Part shown: piece by piece, positions 1-8,071 of the stretch | How the letters are laid out: each line of letters opens with the position of its first letter | Position numbering within the stretch: position 1 is the first letter of the stretch | NCBI RefSeq assembly: GCF_000296215.2 | Contig: NZ_CP013949.1 | Location: 2,721,501 to 2,785,500, forward strand | DNA: 64,000 nucleotides | From: Bradyrhizobium sp. CCGE-LA001 | GTDB taxonomy: Bacteria > Pseudomonadota > Alphaproteobacteria > Rhizobiales > Xanthobacteraceae | Reading direction: 5' to 3' | The notes under the pieces: model-generated | What the model was told of the DNA's origin: nothing | Databases searched by the model: none | What the model saw: the letters and a program-made list of their open reading frames with translations, nothing else | Position numbers and translations under genes: made by a program

Positions 1-314
1 CAGCGGACGATGGCGCGCTTGCCGTCCTTGGGCATGATGAAGGAGAGCGAGGACTGGTTGACCTTCCGCCCGTGCAGCGAGATCGCGTATTTCGCGCACA
101 TGTCCTGGAACATGCGGCCCAGCCAGTCATTGGCCGCTGTCGCGATCAGGTCGGGCACGATGCCGAGCTTGGCGCAGCAGAACGCCGCCGTCACCGCGTT
201 GCCGCCGAAGGAGACCGCGTAGTCCGACGCCACGTGCTTCTCGTCGCCGGTCGGCATGTGGTCGGTGATGAAGACGACGTCGATATAGGTCTGTCCGATG
301 AAGAGAGCCTGCAT
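1..314 (-). CDS. PfkB-family sugar kinase (ribokinase-like), 3' part outside the window
   Basis: The frame starts at the ATG complementary to 312-314 and runs off the left edge, giving the first 104 residues. The N-terminus (MQALFIGQTYIDVVF) followed by a glycine-rich FGGNAVTAAFCCAKLG segment at about residues 37-52 is the typical start of PfkB/ribokinase carbohydrate kinases, where the GGN..N.A..LA.LG signature lines the substrate pocket. The ATP-binding and catalytic aspartate region lies outside the window, so the substrate cannot be judged. It diverges from the VOC gene and the sugar-like catabolic block to its right, so it may phosphorylate an intermediate of that pathway; this is inference. 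Family confidence is good, specificity unknown. Confidence 0.72.
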   Translation of the reverse strand, partial: MQALFIGQTYIDVVFITDHMPTGDEKHVASDYAVSFGGNAVTAAFCCAKLGIVPDLIATAANDWLGRMFQDMCAKYAISLHGRKVNQSSLSFIMPKDGKRAIVR

Positions 315-536
315 TGCTTGTCCGTGATGCGCTTGTGGTCCCGGCGGGCGGAATTACTCTAACACCGGTTCCGCTCCGGAGGGACGCTGAAATTATCCGC
401 AAAACCGCCCCGAAGCGCTTGAGGTCAGCATATTGCCGGAATACGACCATGGCAGGCTAATGCCAAGCCCGGACAAACGCCGTCTTTCGGCCTGAGGGGT
501 TCCCGAGTCAATCAAGGGTCGATCAAGGGGGAAGAG

Positions 537-1385
537 ATGATCACCGGCCTCGATCACGTCGTCGTTCTGGTCCGGGATATCGGTGCAGCCAGGGCGGCCT
601 ATCAGACGCTGCTCGCTCGCGCGCCGGCCTGGCAGAACTCCGGCGAGGGCGCCGACCGGGTGCTGTTCACCCTCGACAACATGACGATCGAGCTGATGGC
701 GCCGAACGGTTTCAGCGTCACCGCCGACCGCATGCGCGCGCTGCTCGACGACCAGGAAGGCGTGCTCGCCAGCCTGTGCTTTCGTGTCGCAGACATCGGC
801 AAGATGCATCGCCGGTTGGATCGCGTGGCCTTGAGGCCGGACCCGATCGCCGAGGTCGAAAGCAGCGATGCCGTCACCGAGGCCGTGCTGCACTGGAAGC
901 GTACGCGTGCGGCCACGGAGCTCACGCGTGGCGTGCGCATGTTCTTCCTCGAGCTCGCCGACGAGCGTCCCAAATCGGTCACAACCGACATCGCGCCGAT
1001 CGAGGCGCTCGACCATGTCGTGGTCACGACCGAAGATTCCGATCGTGCCGCCGCACTCTATGGCGCGCGGCTCGGGCTCGATCTGGCGCTCGATCGCTCG
1101 CACCACGATTGGGGCCAGCTGATGTTCTTCCGTTGTGGCGACCTCATCGTCGAGGTGGTGCGCCGGCCGGTGGCGGGCGGCGATGCCGCGCATGACCGCC
1201 TCTGGGGTCTGAGCTGGCGCGTCGCGGACATCGACGCCACCCGCGCCCGGCTGATCGCGGGCGGACTCGACGTCTCCGAGATCCGCAACGGCCGCAAGCC
1301 GGGCACGCGCATCATGACGGTGCGCAGCGGCACCTGCGGCATCCCGACCGTGCTGCTGGAGCGCTCGCCGAAGCCGGCGGATTGA
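537..1385 (+). CDS. VOC-family (glyoxalase-like) protein with two VOC modules
   Basis: This 282-residue protein has two repeats that begin with the VOC hallmark: GLDHVVVLVRDI at residues 4-15 and ALDHVVVTTEDS near residue 160. The paired beta-alpha-beta-beta-beta modules suggest a metal-dependent fold of the glyoxalase/dioxygenase superfamily, in the Glyoxalase_3-like subgroup. The ATG is preceded by GGGGGAAGAG, a good ribosome binding site. The reaction cannot be read from the sequence: VOC proteins include lyases, isomerases, dioxygenases and resistance proteins. It is the first plus-strand gene of a catabolic and transport block, and a palindromic repeat follows it at 1403. Confidence 0.8.
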   Translation: MITGLDHVVVLVRDIGAARAAYQTLLARAPAWQNSGEGADRVLFTLDNMTIELMAPNGFSVTADRMRALLDDQEGVLASLCFRVADIGKMHRRLDRVALRPDPIAEVESSDAVTEAVLHWKRTRAATELTRGVRMFFLELADERPKSVTTDIAPIEALDHVVVTTEDSDRAAALYGARLGLDLALDRSHHDWGQLMFFRCGDLIVEVVRRPVAGGDAAHDRLWGLSWRVADIDATRARLIAGGLDVSEIRNGRKPGTRIMTVRSGTCGIPTVLLERSPKPAD

Positions 1386-1402
1386 GGCTCCGCTCTTTCC
1401 CG

Positions 1403-1489
1403 CGTCATTGCGAGCGAAGCGAAGCAATCCAGAGTCTCTCCGCGGTGGCAGTCTGGATTGCTTCGTCGCAAGGGCTCCTCGCAATGACG
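1403..1489. repeat. REP-like palindromic element, family A, copy 1
   Basis: The element starts CGTCATTGCGAGC and ends GCTCCTCGCAATGACG, with an inner inverted pair GCAATCCAGA/CTGGATTGC, so it can fold into a long imperfect hairpin. Closely related copies lie at 7969, 48171, 56167 and 62150. It fills the gap between the VOC gene and the TetR gene. Confidence 0.9.
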
Positions 1490-1536
1490 GCTTCCTCGTG
1501 CTACACGCTGACTGAGACCACCAGCGAGCAACCGGT

Positions 1537-2244
1537 TTGGCGACAGCAAAGCGAACTCTGAAATGGCAGCGTGACCCCGAGGGGATGCGGCTGCGCATTC
1601 TCGAAGCCGCCAAGCAGGAGTTTTCCGCCCACGGCCTGGCCGGTGCGCGCGTCGACCGCATCGCGGCGAAAGCCGGTGCCAACAAGCGCATGCTGTACTA
1701 TCACGTCGGCAACAAGGACGAGCTCTATCTCGCCGTGCTCGAAGGCGCCTATGACAAGATCCGCAGCGAGGAGCGGGGGCTCGATCTCGAACATCTCGAG
1801 CCGGCCGAGGCGATCAGGCGGCTGATCGAGTTCACCTGGAACTACTTCCTGCGCAATCCCGAATTCCTGTCGCTGCTCCAGACCGAGAATCTCGCGCGGG
1901 CCAAGCACCTGAAGAAGTCGACCAAGGTCAAGTCGATGCACTCGCCCTTCGTCGAGATGATCCGCACCGTGGTGCGCCGCGGCGTCGACAGCGGCGACTT
2001 CCAGGTCGCGGTCGATCCGGTGCAGCTCTACATCTCCATCGCAGGTCTCTGCTTCTTCTACCTCTCGAACTCGGCGACGCTCAGCGTGATCTTCGGCCGC
2101 GATCTGCTCGCCAAGGACGCCAAGGACGAGCGCCTCGCCCACATGGTCGGCATCGTGCTGGCCGCGTTGACAGGGCAGTCGATGGCGCTGTTCGAGATCG
2201 CGAAGGCGCCGAAGGCGCGCGCGAGTGTGGTGCAGACGGTGTAG
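1537..2244 (+). CDS. TetR/AcrR-family transcriptional regulator
   Basis: This is a 235-residue one-domain regulator. The N-terminal helix-turn-helix is clear: RLRILEAAKQEFSAHG (about residues 14-29), VDRIAAKAGANKRMLYYHVGNKDELY (about 34-59), the usual TetR pattern. The C-terminal helical part should bind an unknown ligand. The chosen start is TTG at 1537; no ATG lies upstream of the HTH in this frame apart from one at about residue 14, so TTG is the most likely choice. It sits directly before the ABC importer and catabolic genes and is the best candidate to control them, but no clear operator palindrome was found near it. Confidence 0.85.
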   Translation: MATAKRTLKWQRDPEGMRLRILEAAKQEFSAHGLAGARVDRIAAKAGANKRMLYYHVGNKDELYLAVLEGAYDKIRSEERGLDLEHLEPAEAIRRLIEFTWNYFLRNPEFLSLLQTENLARAKHLKKSTKVKSMHSPFVEMIRTVVRRGVDSGDFQVAVDPVQLYISIAGLCFFYLSNSATLSVIFGRDLLAKDAKDERLAHMVGIVLAALTGQSMALFEIAKAPKARASVVQTV

Positions 2245-2276
2245 CGGTTTGGCCACCCGCTTCCACAATCTCTGCC

Positions 2277-2377
2277 GTCATTGCCCGCGAAGGCGGGCAA
2301 TCCAGTATTCCAGAGGCAGTTATTGTTGAACCGAGAGGCCACGGCGTACTGGATTCCCCGCCTTCGCGGGGAATGAC
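2277..2377. repeat. REP-like palindromic element, family B
   Basis: It begins GTCATTGCCCGCGAAGG and ends CCTTCGCGGGGAATGAC, with an inner TCCAGTATT/ACTGGATT pair, so it folds into a long hairpin of the same general plan as family A but with a different stem. It lies between the TetR gene and the ABC permease gene. Confidence 0.85.
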
Positions 2378-2539
2378 ACCGAGGGCAGGCGCGAAGAGCG
2401 CCATGCCATCCTCATCCGTCCCAATTCGACTTCCCGATCCTCCGGAACCGCCGCAAAACGCCACAGGGAAAGCTCTGGACAGTATTTATCCAACGAGTTA
2501 ATTTCTCCCCACAACGAAGAAGACTGCCGGGAGTGAAAA

Positions 2540-3349
2540 TTGGCCGAGCTCAAGCCGCAAAACGCTGTTTCCAAGCTGCTGAATGCTGCCTGGGTTCGGC
2601 CGTTCTTGTTCCTCGTCTTCATCGTCGTCGCCTGGGATCTCGCGATCCGTCTGTTCAAGATCCCCGCCTACCAGATCCCGTCGCCGCTCGACGTCGTTGC
2701 CGTGCTGCGCACCGAATGGCCGGAGTTGCTGCGGCAGTCCTGGCCGACCACCTATGCGACCGTCTGCGGCTTCCTGCTGTCGGCGCTGTTCGGCATTCCC
2801 GTGGCGATGCTGATCGCGGGCTCCAAGACGGTGGAGAGCTACGTCTATCCGCTGCTGGTGTTCTCGCAATCCGTGCCCAAGATCGCGATCGCGCCGCTGT
2901 TCGTGGTCTGGTTTGGCTTCGGCATCATTCCCAAGGTGATCTCGGCCTTCCTGCTCGGTTTCTTCCCCGTGGTGGTCTCCGCCGTGCAGGGCTTCAAATC
3001 GGTCGATCCTGACATGATCGATCTCGCCCGCGCCATGCAGGGCAGCCGCTTTCAGGTGTTTCGCGCGGTGAACCTGCCGCATGCGCTGCCGGCGATCTTC
3101 TCAGGACTGAAGGTGTCGGTGACGCTGGCCGTGGTCGGTGCGGTCGTCGGCGAATTCGTCGGCTCCAATTCCGGCATCGGCTACGTCATGCAGCGCTCGA
3201 TCGGCACGTTCGACCTGCCGACCATGTTCGCGGCGCTGGTGATCCTCGCACTGCTCGGCGTCGTCCTGTTCTGGGTCGTCGACCGGATCGAGAAGCTGGT
3301 CATTCCCTGGCACGTCAGCCAGCGCGAGGACGTGATTTTCGCCTCGTGA
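2540..3349 (+). CDS. ABC transporter permease (SsuC/TauC-like, NMT1-type importer)
   Basis: This 269-residue integral membrane protein has about six hydrophobic segments; the first, FLFLVFIVVAWDLAIRLF, lies near residues 22-39. It carries the cytoplasmic EAA-type loop (DMIDLARAMQGSRFQVFRAV, about 157-176) that docks on the ATPase in BinPDT permeases. The start is TTG at 2540, with GGGAG a few bases upstream. With the binding protein and ATPase that follow it makes a complete importer of the sulfonate/nitrate/pyrimidine-precursor class. The substrate is not evident; the neighbouring catabolic genes suggest a small acid or sugar derivative (inference). Confidence 0.88.
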   Translation: MAELKPQNAVSKLLNAAWVRPFLFLVFIVVAWDLAIRLFKIPAYQIPSPLDVVAVLRTEWPELLRQSWPTTYATVCGFLLSALFGIPVAMLIAGSKTVESYVYPLLVFSQSVPKIAIAPLFVVWFGFGIIPKVISAFLLGFFPVVVSAVQGFKSVDPDMIDLARAMQGSRFQVFRAVNLPHALPAIFSGLKVSVTLAVVGAVVGEFVGSNSGIGYVMQRSIGTFDLPTMFAALVILALLGVVLFWVVDRIEKLVIPWHVSQREDVIFAS

Positions 3350-3422
3350 GCATTTCGGCTCTGAAGTGAAGCAACGAACGGCCACCAACGGCCGACACAA
3401 CAACGGCAAAGGGAGAGTGACG

Positions 3423-4415
3423 ATGAAGCGGTGGATAGGGGCTGTCTCGGCGGTGCTGATGAGCTTCGCGGCGATCCCGGCGCAGGCGGCCGACAAGGTC
3501 GTGCTGATGCTGAACTGGTACGTCTATGGCGAGCACGCGCCGTTCTATTACGGCAAGGCCAAGGGCATCTATGCGTCGGAGGGCATCGACCTCGAGATCC
3601 AGGAAGGCCGCGGCTCGGCCGCGACCACGCAGGCCGTCGCCGCCAAGACCGCGGACTTCGGCTATGTCGACGTCCCCACCATGATGCGCGCCGCCATCAA
3701 GGGCGCGCCGGTGGTTGCGACCGGCGTGCTGCTCCAGACCTCGCCGATGTCCGCAATGGGCTTCGCCGACAAGAACATCAGGAAGCCCGAGGACATCAAG
3801 GGCAAGACGGTGGCGATTACGCCAGCCGACTCCATGACCCAGATCTGGCCGCTGTTCCTGAAGAAGACCGGCCTGAAGGAAAGCGACTTCAAGACGGTGG
3901 CCGGCGACGGCCAGACCAAGCTGAATGCCGTCATCAACGGCCAGGCTGATCTGCTGCTCGGCTACGTCATGGACCAGTCGATGAAGATCAAGGACGCCAC
4001 CGGCAAGGACGTATATCCGATTAAGTTCGCCGACTACGGCATCAACATGGTGTCCTCGGGAGTCATCGCCAACACCGACTATGTGAAGGCCAATGCCGAT
4101 CTGGTCCGCCGCTTCATGTCGGCGACCACCAAGGCGGTCGAAGCGGCCGAGAAGGAGCCGAAGGCGGCGGCGCAGACGATCCTCGATGCCAACCCCAAGG
4201 GCGGCAAGATCGACACGCTGACCCAGGGCTTTGAGCTGACCATTCCGCTCTACCGGACCGCGGAGACCAAGAGCAAGCGGCCGTTCCAGGTCACCGACCA
4301 GAACATGACCGACTCGGTCAATCTGATGGTCGAATATGGCGGTCTGGACGCCAAGGCCAAGGAGAACCCGAAGGCCTTCTACACCAACGATTATCTGCCG
4401 AAGAGCGGCTCGTGA
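3423..4415 (+). CDS. ABC transporter substrate-binding protein, NMT1/THI5-like
   Basis: This is a 330-residue periplasmic binding protein. The ATG at 3423 is chosen over an in-frame upstream start at 3366 because GGGAGAG lies just before it and it opens directly into a signal peptide (MKRWIGAVSAVLMSF...AQA, cleavage near residue 21-22). The mature part (VLMLNWYVYGEHAPFYYGKA) is the start of NMT1/SsuA-type proteins, which bind thiamine precursors, sulfonates, taurine and similar compounds. It should deliver substrate to the permease at 2540. It overlaps the ATPase gene by four bases, which implies translational coupling. Confidence 0.88.
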   Translation: MKRWIGAVSAVLMSFAAIPAQAADKVVLMLNWYVYGEHAPFYYGKAKGIYASEGIDLEIQEGRGSAATTQAVAAKTADFGYVDVPTMMRAAIKGAPVVATGVLLQTSPMSAMGFADKNIRKPEDIKGKTVAITPADSMTQIWPLFLKKTGLKESDFKTVAGDGQTKLNAVINGQADLLLGYVMDQSMKIKDATGKDVYPIKFADYGINMVSSGVIANTDYVKANADLVRRFMSATTKAVEAAEKEPKAAAQTILDANPKGGKIDTLTQGFELTIPLYRTAETKSKRPFQVTDQNMTDSVNLMVEYGGLDAKAKENPKAFYTNDYLPKSGS

Positions 4416-5260
4416 AACCTGCGGCTGTCATGAGTGAAACCGCGCAGCCGGCCGCGCATCTGAGACTGGTGAGCGACCGGGCTGCCGGCGATGCGTCGGG
4501 CATCAAGCTGTCGGGCGTGTCGAAGACATACCGGACGCGCGATGGCGACGTGCCGTCGCTGCGTCCGCTCGACTTCCACATCAATGACGGCGAGTTCTTC
4601 GTCGTGGTCGGCCCGAGCGGCTGCGGCAAGTCCACCTTGCTCAAGCTGATTTCGGGCCTGCTGCCGCCGACATCAGGCGAGGTCCTGGTCGAGGGCGAGA
4701 AGGTGACGAAGCCGCACGGCAATGTCGGCATCGTGTTCCAGAACGCGTTGCTGCTGCCATGGCGCAACATCCTCAACAACGTGATGCTGCCGATCGACAT
4801 GAAGCGGCTGCCGCGACAACAATATCTCGACCGCGCCAAGGCGCTGTTGAAGCTCGTCGGTCTCGAAGGTTTCGAGAAGAAGCTGCCCTGGCAGCTCTCC
4901 GGCGGCATGCAGCAACGCGCCTCGATCTGCCGGGCGCTGGTGCACGATCCCAAGATCATGCTGATGGACGAGCCGTTCGGCGCGCTCGATGCGCTGACGC
5001 GCGAACGCATGAATGTCGAGCTGATGCGGATCCAGCGCGAGACGAAGAAGACGGTGCTCTTGATCACGCATTCGATTCCCGAAGCCGTCTTCCTGGCCGA
5101 CCGCGTGCTGGTCATGACCGAGCGGCCGGGCGCGATCGCCGCGATCTACGATGTGCCCCTGCCGCGCCCGCGCTCGCTCGACGTGATGGCCGATCCGGTC
5201 TTCACCGAACTGGTGCAACGCATCCGCAAGCATTTCTTCTCGCAAGGTGCATTGGATTAA
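4412..5260 (+). CDS. ABC transporter ATP-binding protein (SsuB/TauB-like)
   Basis: This 282-residue ATPase energises the importer. Walker A (GPSGCGKST) is near residues 67-75, the Q-loop (IVFQN) near 108, the signature (LSGGMQQR) near 162, Walker B (IMLMDEP) near 182 and the switch histidine (ITHS) near 218. The GTG start at 4412 overlaps the stop codon of the binding-protein gene; an internal ATG at 4430 is an alternative. The gene order permease, binding protein, ATPase is compact. A family C repeat follows before the enolase-superfamily gene. Confidence 0.92.
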   Translation: MKPAAVMSETAQPAAHLRLVSDRAAGDASGIKLSGVSKTYRTRDGDVPSLRPLDFHINDGEFFVVVGPSGCGKSTLLKLISGLLPPTSGEVLVEGEKVTKPHGNVGIVFQNALLLPWRNILNNVMLPIDMKRLPRQQYLDRAKALLKLVGLEGFEKKLPWQLSGGMQQRASICRALVHDPKIMLMDEPFGALDALTRERMNVELMRIQRETKKTVLLITHSIPEAVFLADRVLVMTERPGAIAAIYDVPLPRPRSLDVMADPVFTELVQRIRKHFFSQGALD

Positions 5261-5290
5261 GGCAATGGAGCTAGCTCGAAATTTTAGAGC

Positions 5291-5374
5291 GTCATGGCCG
5301 GGCTTGACCCGGCCATCCACGTCTTGCTCCGTGCAACAAAGAACGTGGATGCCCGGGACAAGCCCGGGCATGAC
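5291..5374. repeat. REP-like palindromic element, family C
   Basis: The element starts GTCATGGCCGGGCTTGACC and ends AAGCCCGGGCATGAC, with inner CCACGTCTTG/AACGTGGAT arms. It stays open in one frame and codes for a MAGLDPAIHVL...KPGHDD peptide, which artificially extends the reading frame of the gene that follows. Confidence 0.88.
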
Positions 5375-5395
5375 GACCTTCTCAGGATCACGCCA

Positions 5396-6787
5396 TTGCG
5401 CCTGAAGCTGCGAGATATCGCCTTCTTCGAACGCCCCGTGCAGTTCGCGCGGCCGTTCCGGTTCGGCGCGATCACGATCAACGCCACGCCGCAGCTGTTC
5501 GTGCGGGCCGAAATCGAGGTCGAGGGCCGGGGCGTCGCGATCGGCGCGAGCGCCGAGCTGCTGGTGCCGAAATGGTTCGACAAGCGGCCGGAGCTGTCGC
5601 CGGCGCAGACCGTCGACGGCTTGCGGCGGTCGCTCGAAATCGCGCGCGGGCTCTATCTGGCACGCACCGGATATCAGACTGCATTCGATCTGCACGCCTC
5701 GTGCATCGGTGCCCAGGTCGCGACCTGTGCGAAGAAGAACATTCCGCCGCTCGCAGCGGCTTACGGCCCGGCCGAGATCGACAAGGCGGTCCTCGATGCG
5801 CTGCTGCGCGCCGCCGAAACCAATTTCTTCGACGGGATGGCTGCCAACATCGCGGGCGTCGATGCGCGGCTTTCTCCTGACCTGAGCGAGAGGGACATCA
5901 GGACGTTTCTCTCCAGCCGGATGCCGCTGGCGCGCGTTGCCATCAGGCATACCGTCGGCCTCGATGATACCGTGGAAGGCGAGGGGGGCGTTGCCGATCC
6001 GCGCGAGAACGCTGGCGCGCGCTACTTCAAGCTCAAGCTGTCGGGCGATCCCACGGCCGATGCGGTGCGGCTCGCCCGCATTGGCAAGGAGCTCGCTACG
6101 CTGGGACATGACTACAAGGTGACGCTCGACGCCAACGAGCAGTACGCCGACCTCGCGGCGTTGCAGGCGCTGATGGATCGCCTCGATCATGATTCCGCGC
6201 TGCGCCCGATCGCCACGCGCCTGCTTTATGTCGAGCAGCCGATGCCGCGCGACATCACGCGGCAATCGCCGCTCGGTGCACTGGCCGGGCACGGCTTCAT
6301 CATCGACGAGGCCGACGATTCCTACGGTGCTTTCCCGGCGGCCCGGGCACTCGGCTATCGCGGCATCTCCTCGAAATCCTGCAAGGGCCTCTATAAGTCG
6401 ATCGTCAATGCGACGCGCGCGGCGAAATGGAGCGCGGAACGGGAGAGGTTCTTCGTGACCGGCGAGGACCTCACCTGCCAGGCCGGCCTCGCCGTGCAGC
6501 AGGACCTCGCGCTCGGCGCCTTCATCGGCGTCACCCATGCCGAACGCAACGGCCATCATTATGTCGACGGCTTCGGCGACACGCCTGCCGCGGAAGCTAC
6601 GGCCTTCGCAGTCGCGCATCCCGATCTCTACGCCGATGCCGGGCAGGGCATCCGCCTCAAGATTCACAATGGCGATCTCCTGACGGGATCGCTTCACACG
6701 GCGGGCTTCGCCACCTCAATCCATCCGGACTGGTCGGCGCTGAACCCGCTCGAACAGCCAAGATCACTTCAGGAGCAAATGGCATGA
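5396..6787 (+). CDS. Enolase-superfamily enzyme (mandelate racemase/muconate lactonizing type)
   Basis: With a TTG start at 5396 the protein is 463 residues; the frame opens at 5294, but those first 34 codons mostly read through a palindromic repeat and are unlikely to be real. Superfamily landmarks are visible in order: KLKLSG (general-base lysines), TLDANEQY (metal Asp), YVEQPMPRD (metal Glu), IIDEADDSYG (third metal carboxylate) and SSKSCKGLYKS (second catalytic lysine). Enzymes of this fold abstract the proton alpha to a carboxylate, acting as racemases, dehydratases or cycloisomerases. The length exceeds the usual ~370 residues. It overlaps the next gene by four bases. The substrate is unknown. 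Confidence 0.78.
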   Translation: MRLKLRDIAFFERPVQFARPFRFGAITINATPQLFVRAEIEVEGRGVAIGASAELLVPKWFDKRPELSPAQTVDGLRRSLEIARGLYLARTGYQTAFDLHASCIGAQVATCAKKNIPPLAAAYGPAEIDKAVLDALLRAAETNFFDGMAANIAGVDARLSPDLSERDIRTFLSSRMPLARVAIRHTVGLDDTVEGEGGVADPRENAGARYFKLKLSGDPTADAVRLARIGKELATLGHDYKVTLDANEQYADLAALQALMDRLDHDSALRPIATRLLYVEQPMPRDITRQSPLGALAGHGFIIDEADDSYGAFPAARALGYRGISSKSCKGLYKSIVNATRAAKWSAERERFFVTGEDLTCQAGLAVQQDLALGAFIGVTHAERNGHHYVDGFGDTPAAEATAFAVAHPDLYADAGQGIRLKIHNGDLLTGSLHTAGFATSIHPDWSALNPLEQPRSLQEQMA

Positions 6788-7935
6788 CCACCCAACGCCT
6801 CGGCCTCATCATGAACGGCGTCACCGGCCGCATGGGGCTCAACCAGCATTTGATCCGCTCGATCGTCGCGATCCGTGACCAGGGCGGCGTCCGCCTGAAG
6901 AACGGCGACCGCGTCATGCCCGATCCGATCCTGGTCGGCCGCAGCGCCGACAAGGTCGAGGGGCTCGCCAAGCGCTTCAACATCACGCGCTGGACCACCG
7001 ATCTCGATGCCGCGCTCGCCGACAAGAACGACACCATGTTCTTCGACGCGGCGACCACGCAGGCGCGCCCCGGCCTGCTGACGCAGGCGATCAACGCGGG
7101 CAAGCATGTCTATTGCGAGAAGCCGATCGCGACGAATTTCGAGGAAGCCGTCGAGGTCGTGAAGCTTGCGAATGCCAAGGGCGTCAAGCACGGCACGGTG
7201 CAGGACAAGCTGTTCCTGCCCGGCCTGAAGAAAATCGCCTTCCTGCGCGATTCCGGCTTCTTCGGTCGCATTCTCTCGGTGCGCGGCGAGTTCGGCTATT
7301 GGGTGTTCGAAGGCGGCTGGCAGGAGGCGCAGCGGCCATCCTGGAATTACCGCGACGAGGACGGCGGCGGCATCATCTTGGACATGGTCTGCCATTGGCG
7401 CTACGTGCTCGACAACCTCTTCGGCAACGTCCAGAGCGTGGTCTGCATCGGCAACACCGACATTCCCGAGCGCTATGACGAGCAGGGCAAGAAGTACAAG
7501 GCGACCGCGGATGATTCCGCCTATGCGACCTTCCAGCTCGAGGGCGGCATCATCGCGCACATCAACATGTCATGGGTGACGCGCGTCTATCGCGACGACC
7601 TCGTGACCTTCCAGGTCGACGGCACCCACGGCTCGGCGGTCGCGGGGCTCACTGACTGCATGATCCAGGCGCGGCAGGCTACTCCGAGGCCGGTCTGGAA
7701 TCCGGATGAGAAGCGGCTGCACGATTTCTACGGCGATTGGCAGAAGCTGCCCGACAACGTTACCTACGACAACGGCTTCAAAGAGCAGTGGGAGATGTTA
7801 ATCCGCCACGTCTACGAGGATGCGCCCTACAAGTTCACGCTGCTCGAAGGCGCCAAGGGCGTGCAGCTCGCCGAATGTGCGCTCAAGAGCTGGAAGGAGC
7901 GGCGCTGGATCGACGTCGCCCCGATCAAGGCGTGA
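6784..7935 (+). CDS. Gfo/Idh/MocA-family NAD(P)-dependent oxidoreductase
   Basis: This 383-residue protein starts at the ATG that overlaps the previous stop (ATGA). The N-terminal Rossmann half has a variant nucleotide motif (GLIMNGVTGRMGLNQ) and the family's conserved HVYCEKPIATNFEEA segment near residues 108-122, where EKP contributes the catalytic lysine. The C-terminal alpha/beta substrate half follows (GGWQEAQRPSWNYRDEDGGGIILDMVCHW). Members oxidise or epimerise sugars and inositols. Coupling to an enolase-superfamily gene, DUF993 and an isomerase-like gene suggests a keto-sugar or sugar-acid pathway (inference). Confidence 0.85.
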   Translation: MTTQRLGLIMNGVTGRMGLNQHLIRSIVAIRDQGGVRLKNGDRVMPDPILVGRSADKVEGLAKRFNITRWTTDLDAALADKNDTMFFDAATTQARPGLLTQAINAGKHVYCEKPIATNFEEAVEVVKLANAKGVKHGTVQDKLFLPGLKKIAFLRDSGFFGRILSVRGEFGYWVFEGGWQEAQRPSWNYRDEDGGGIILDMVCHWRYVLDNLFGNVQSVVCIGNTDIPERYDEQGKKYKATADDSAYATFQLEGGIIAHINMSWVTRVYRDDLVTFQVDGTHGSAVAGLTDCMIQARQATPRPVWNPDEKRLHDFYGDWQKLPDNVTYDNGFKEQWEMLIRHVYEDAPYKFTLLEGAKGVQLAECALKSWKERRWIDVAPIKA

Positions 7936-7968
7936 GGTCGATTGGATAAGCCCCGATGTTTACCAAGC

Positions 7969-8054
7969 CGTCATTGCGAGGAGCGAAGCGACGAAGCAAT
8001 CCAGACTGTTGCCGCGGAGGCACCCTGGATTGCTTCGCTTCGCTCGCAATGACG
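7969..8054. repeat. REP-like palindromic element, family A, copy 2
   Basis: It has the CGTCATTGCGAGGAGCG start and CGCTCGCAATGACG end of family A. It lies between the Gfo/Idh and DUF993 genes within an otherwise co-directional gene run, so it would form a hairpin in a read-through transcript. Confidence 0.9.
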
Positions 8055-8071
8055 GGGAGAGGTCTGAAGTC

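Noticed and set aside
4673..6697. A 674-codon open frame on the minus strand
   Set aside because: It lies antisense to the ABC ATPase and enolase-superfamily genes, crosses a repeat, and encodes Arg/His/Asp-rich sequence typical of high-GC shadow frames.
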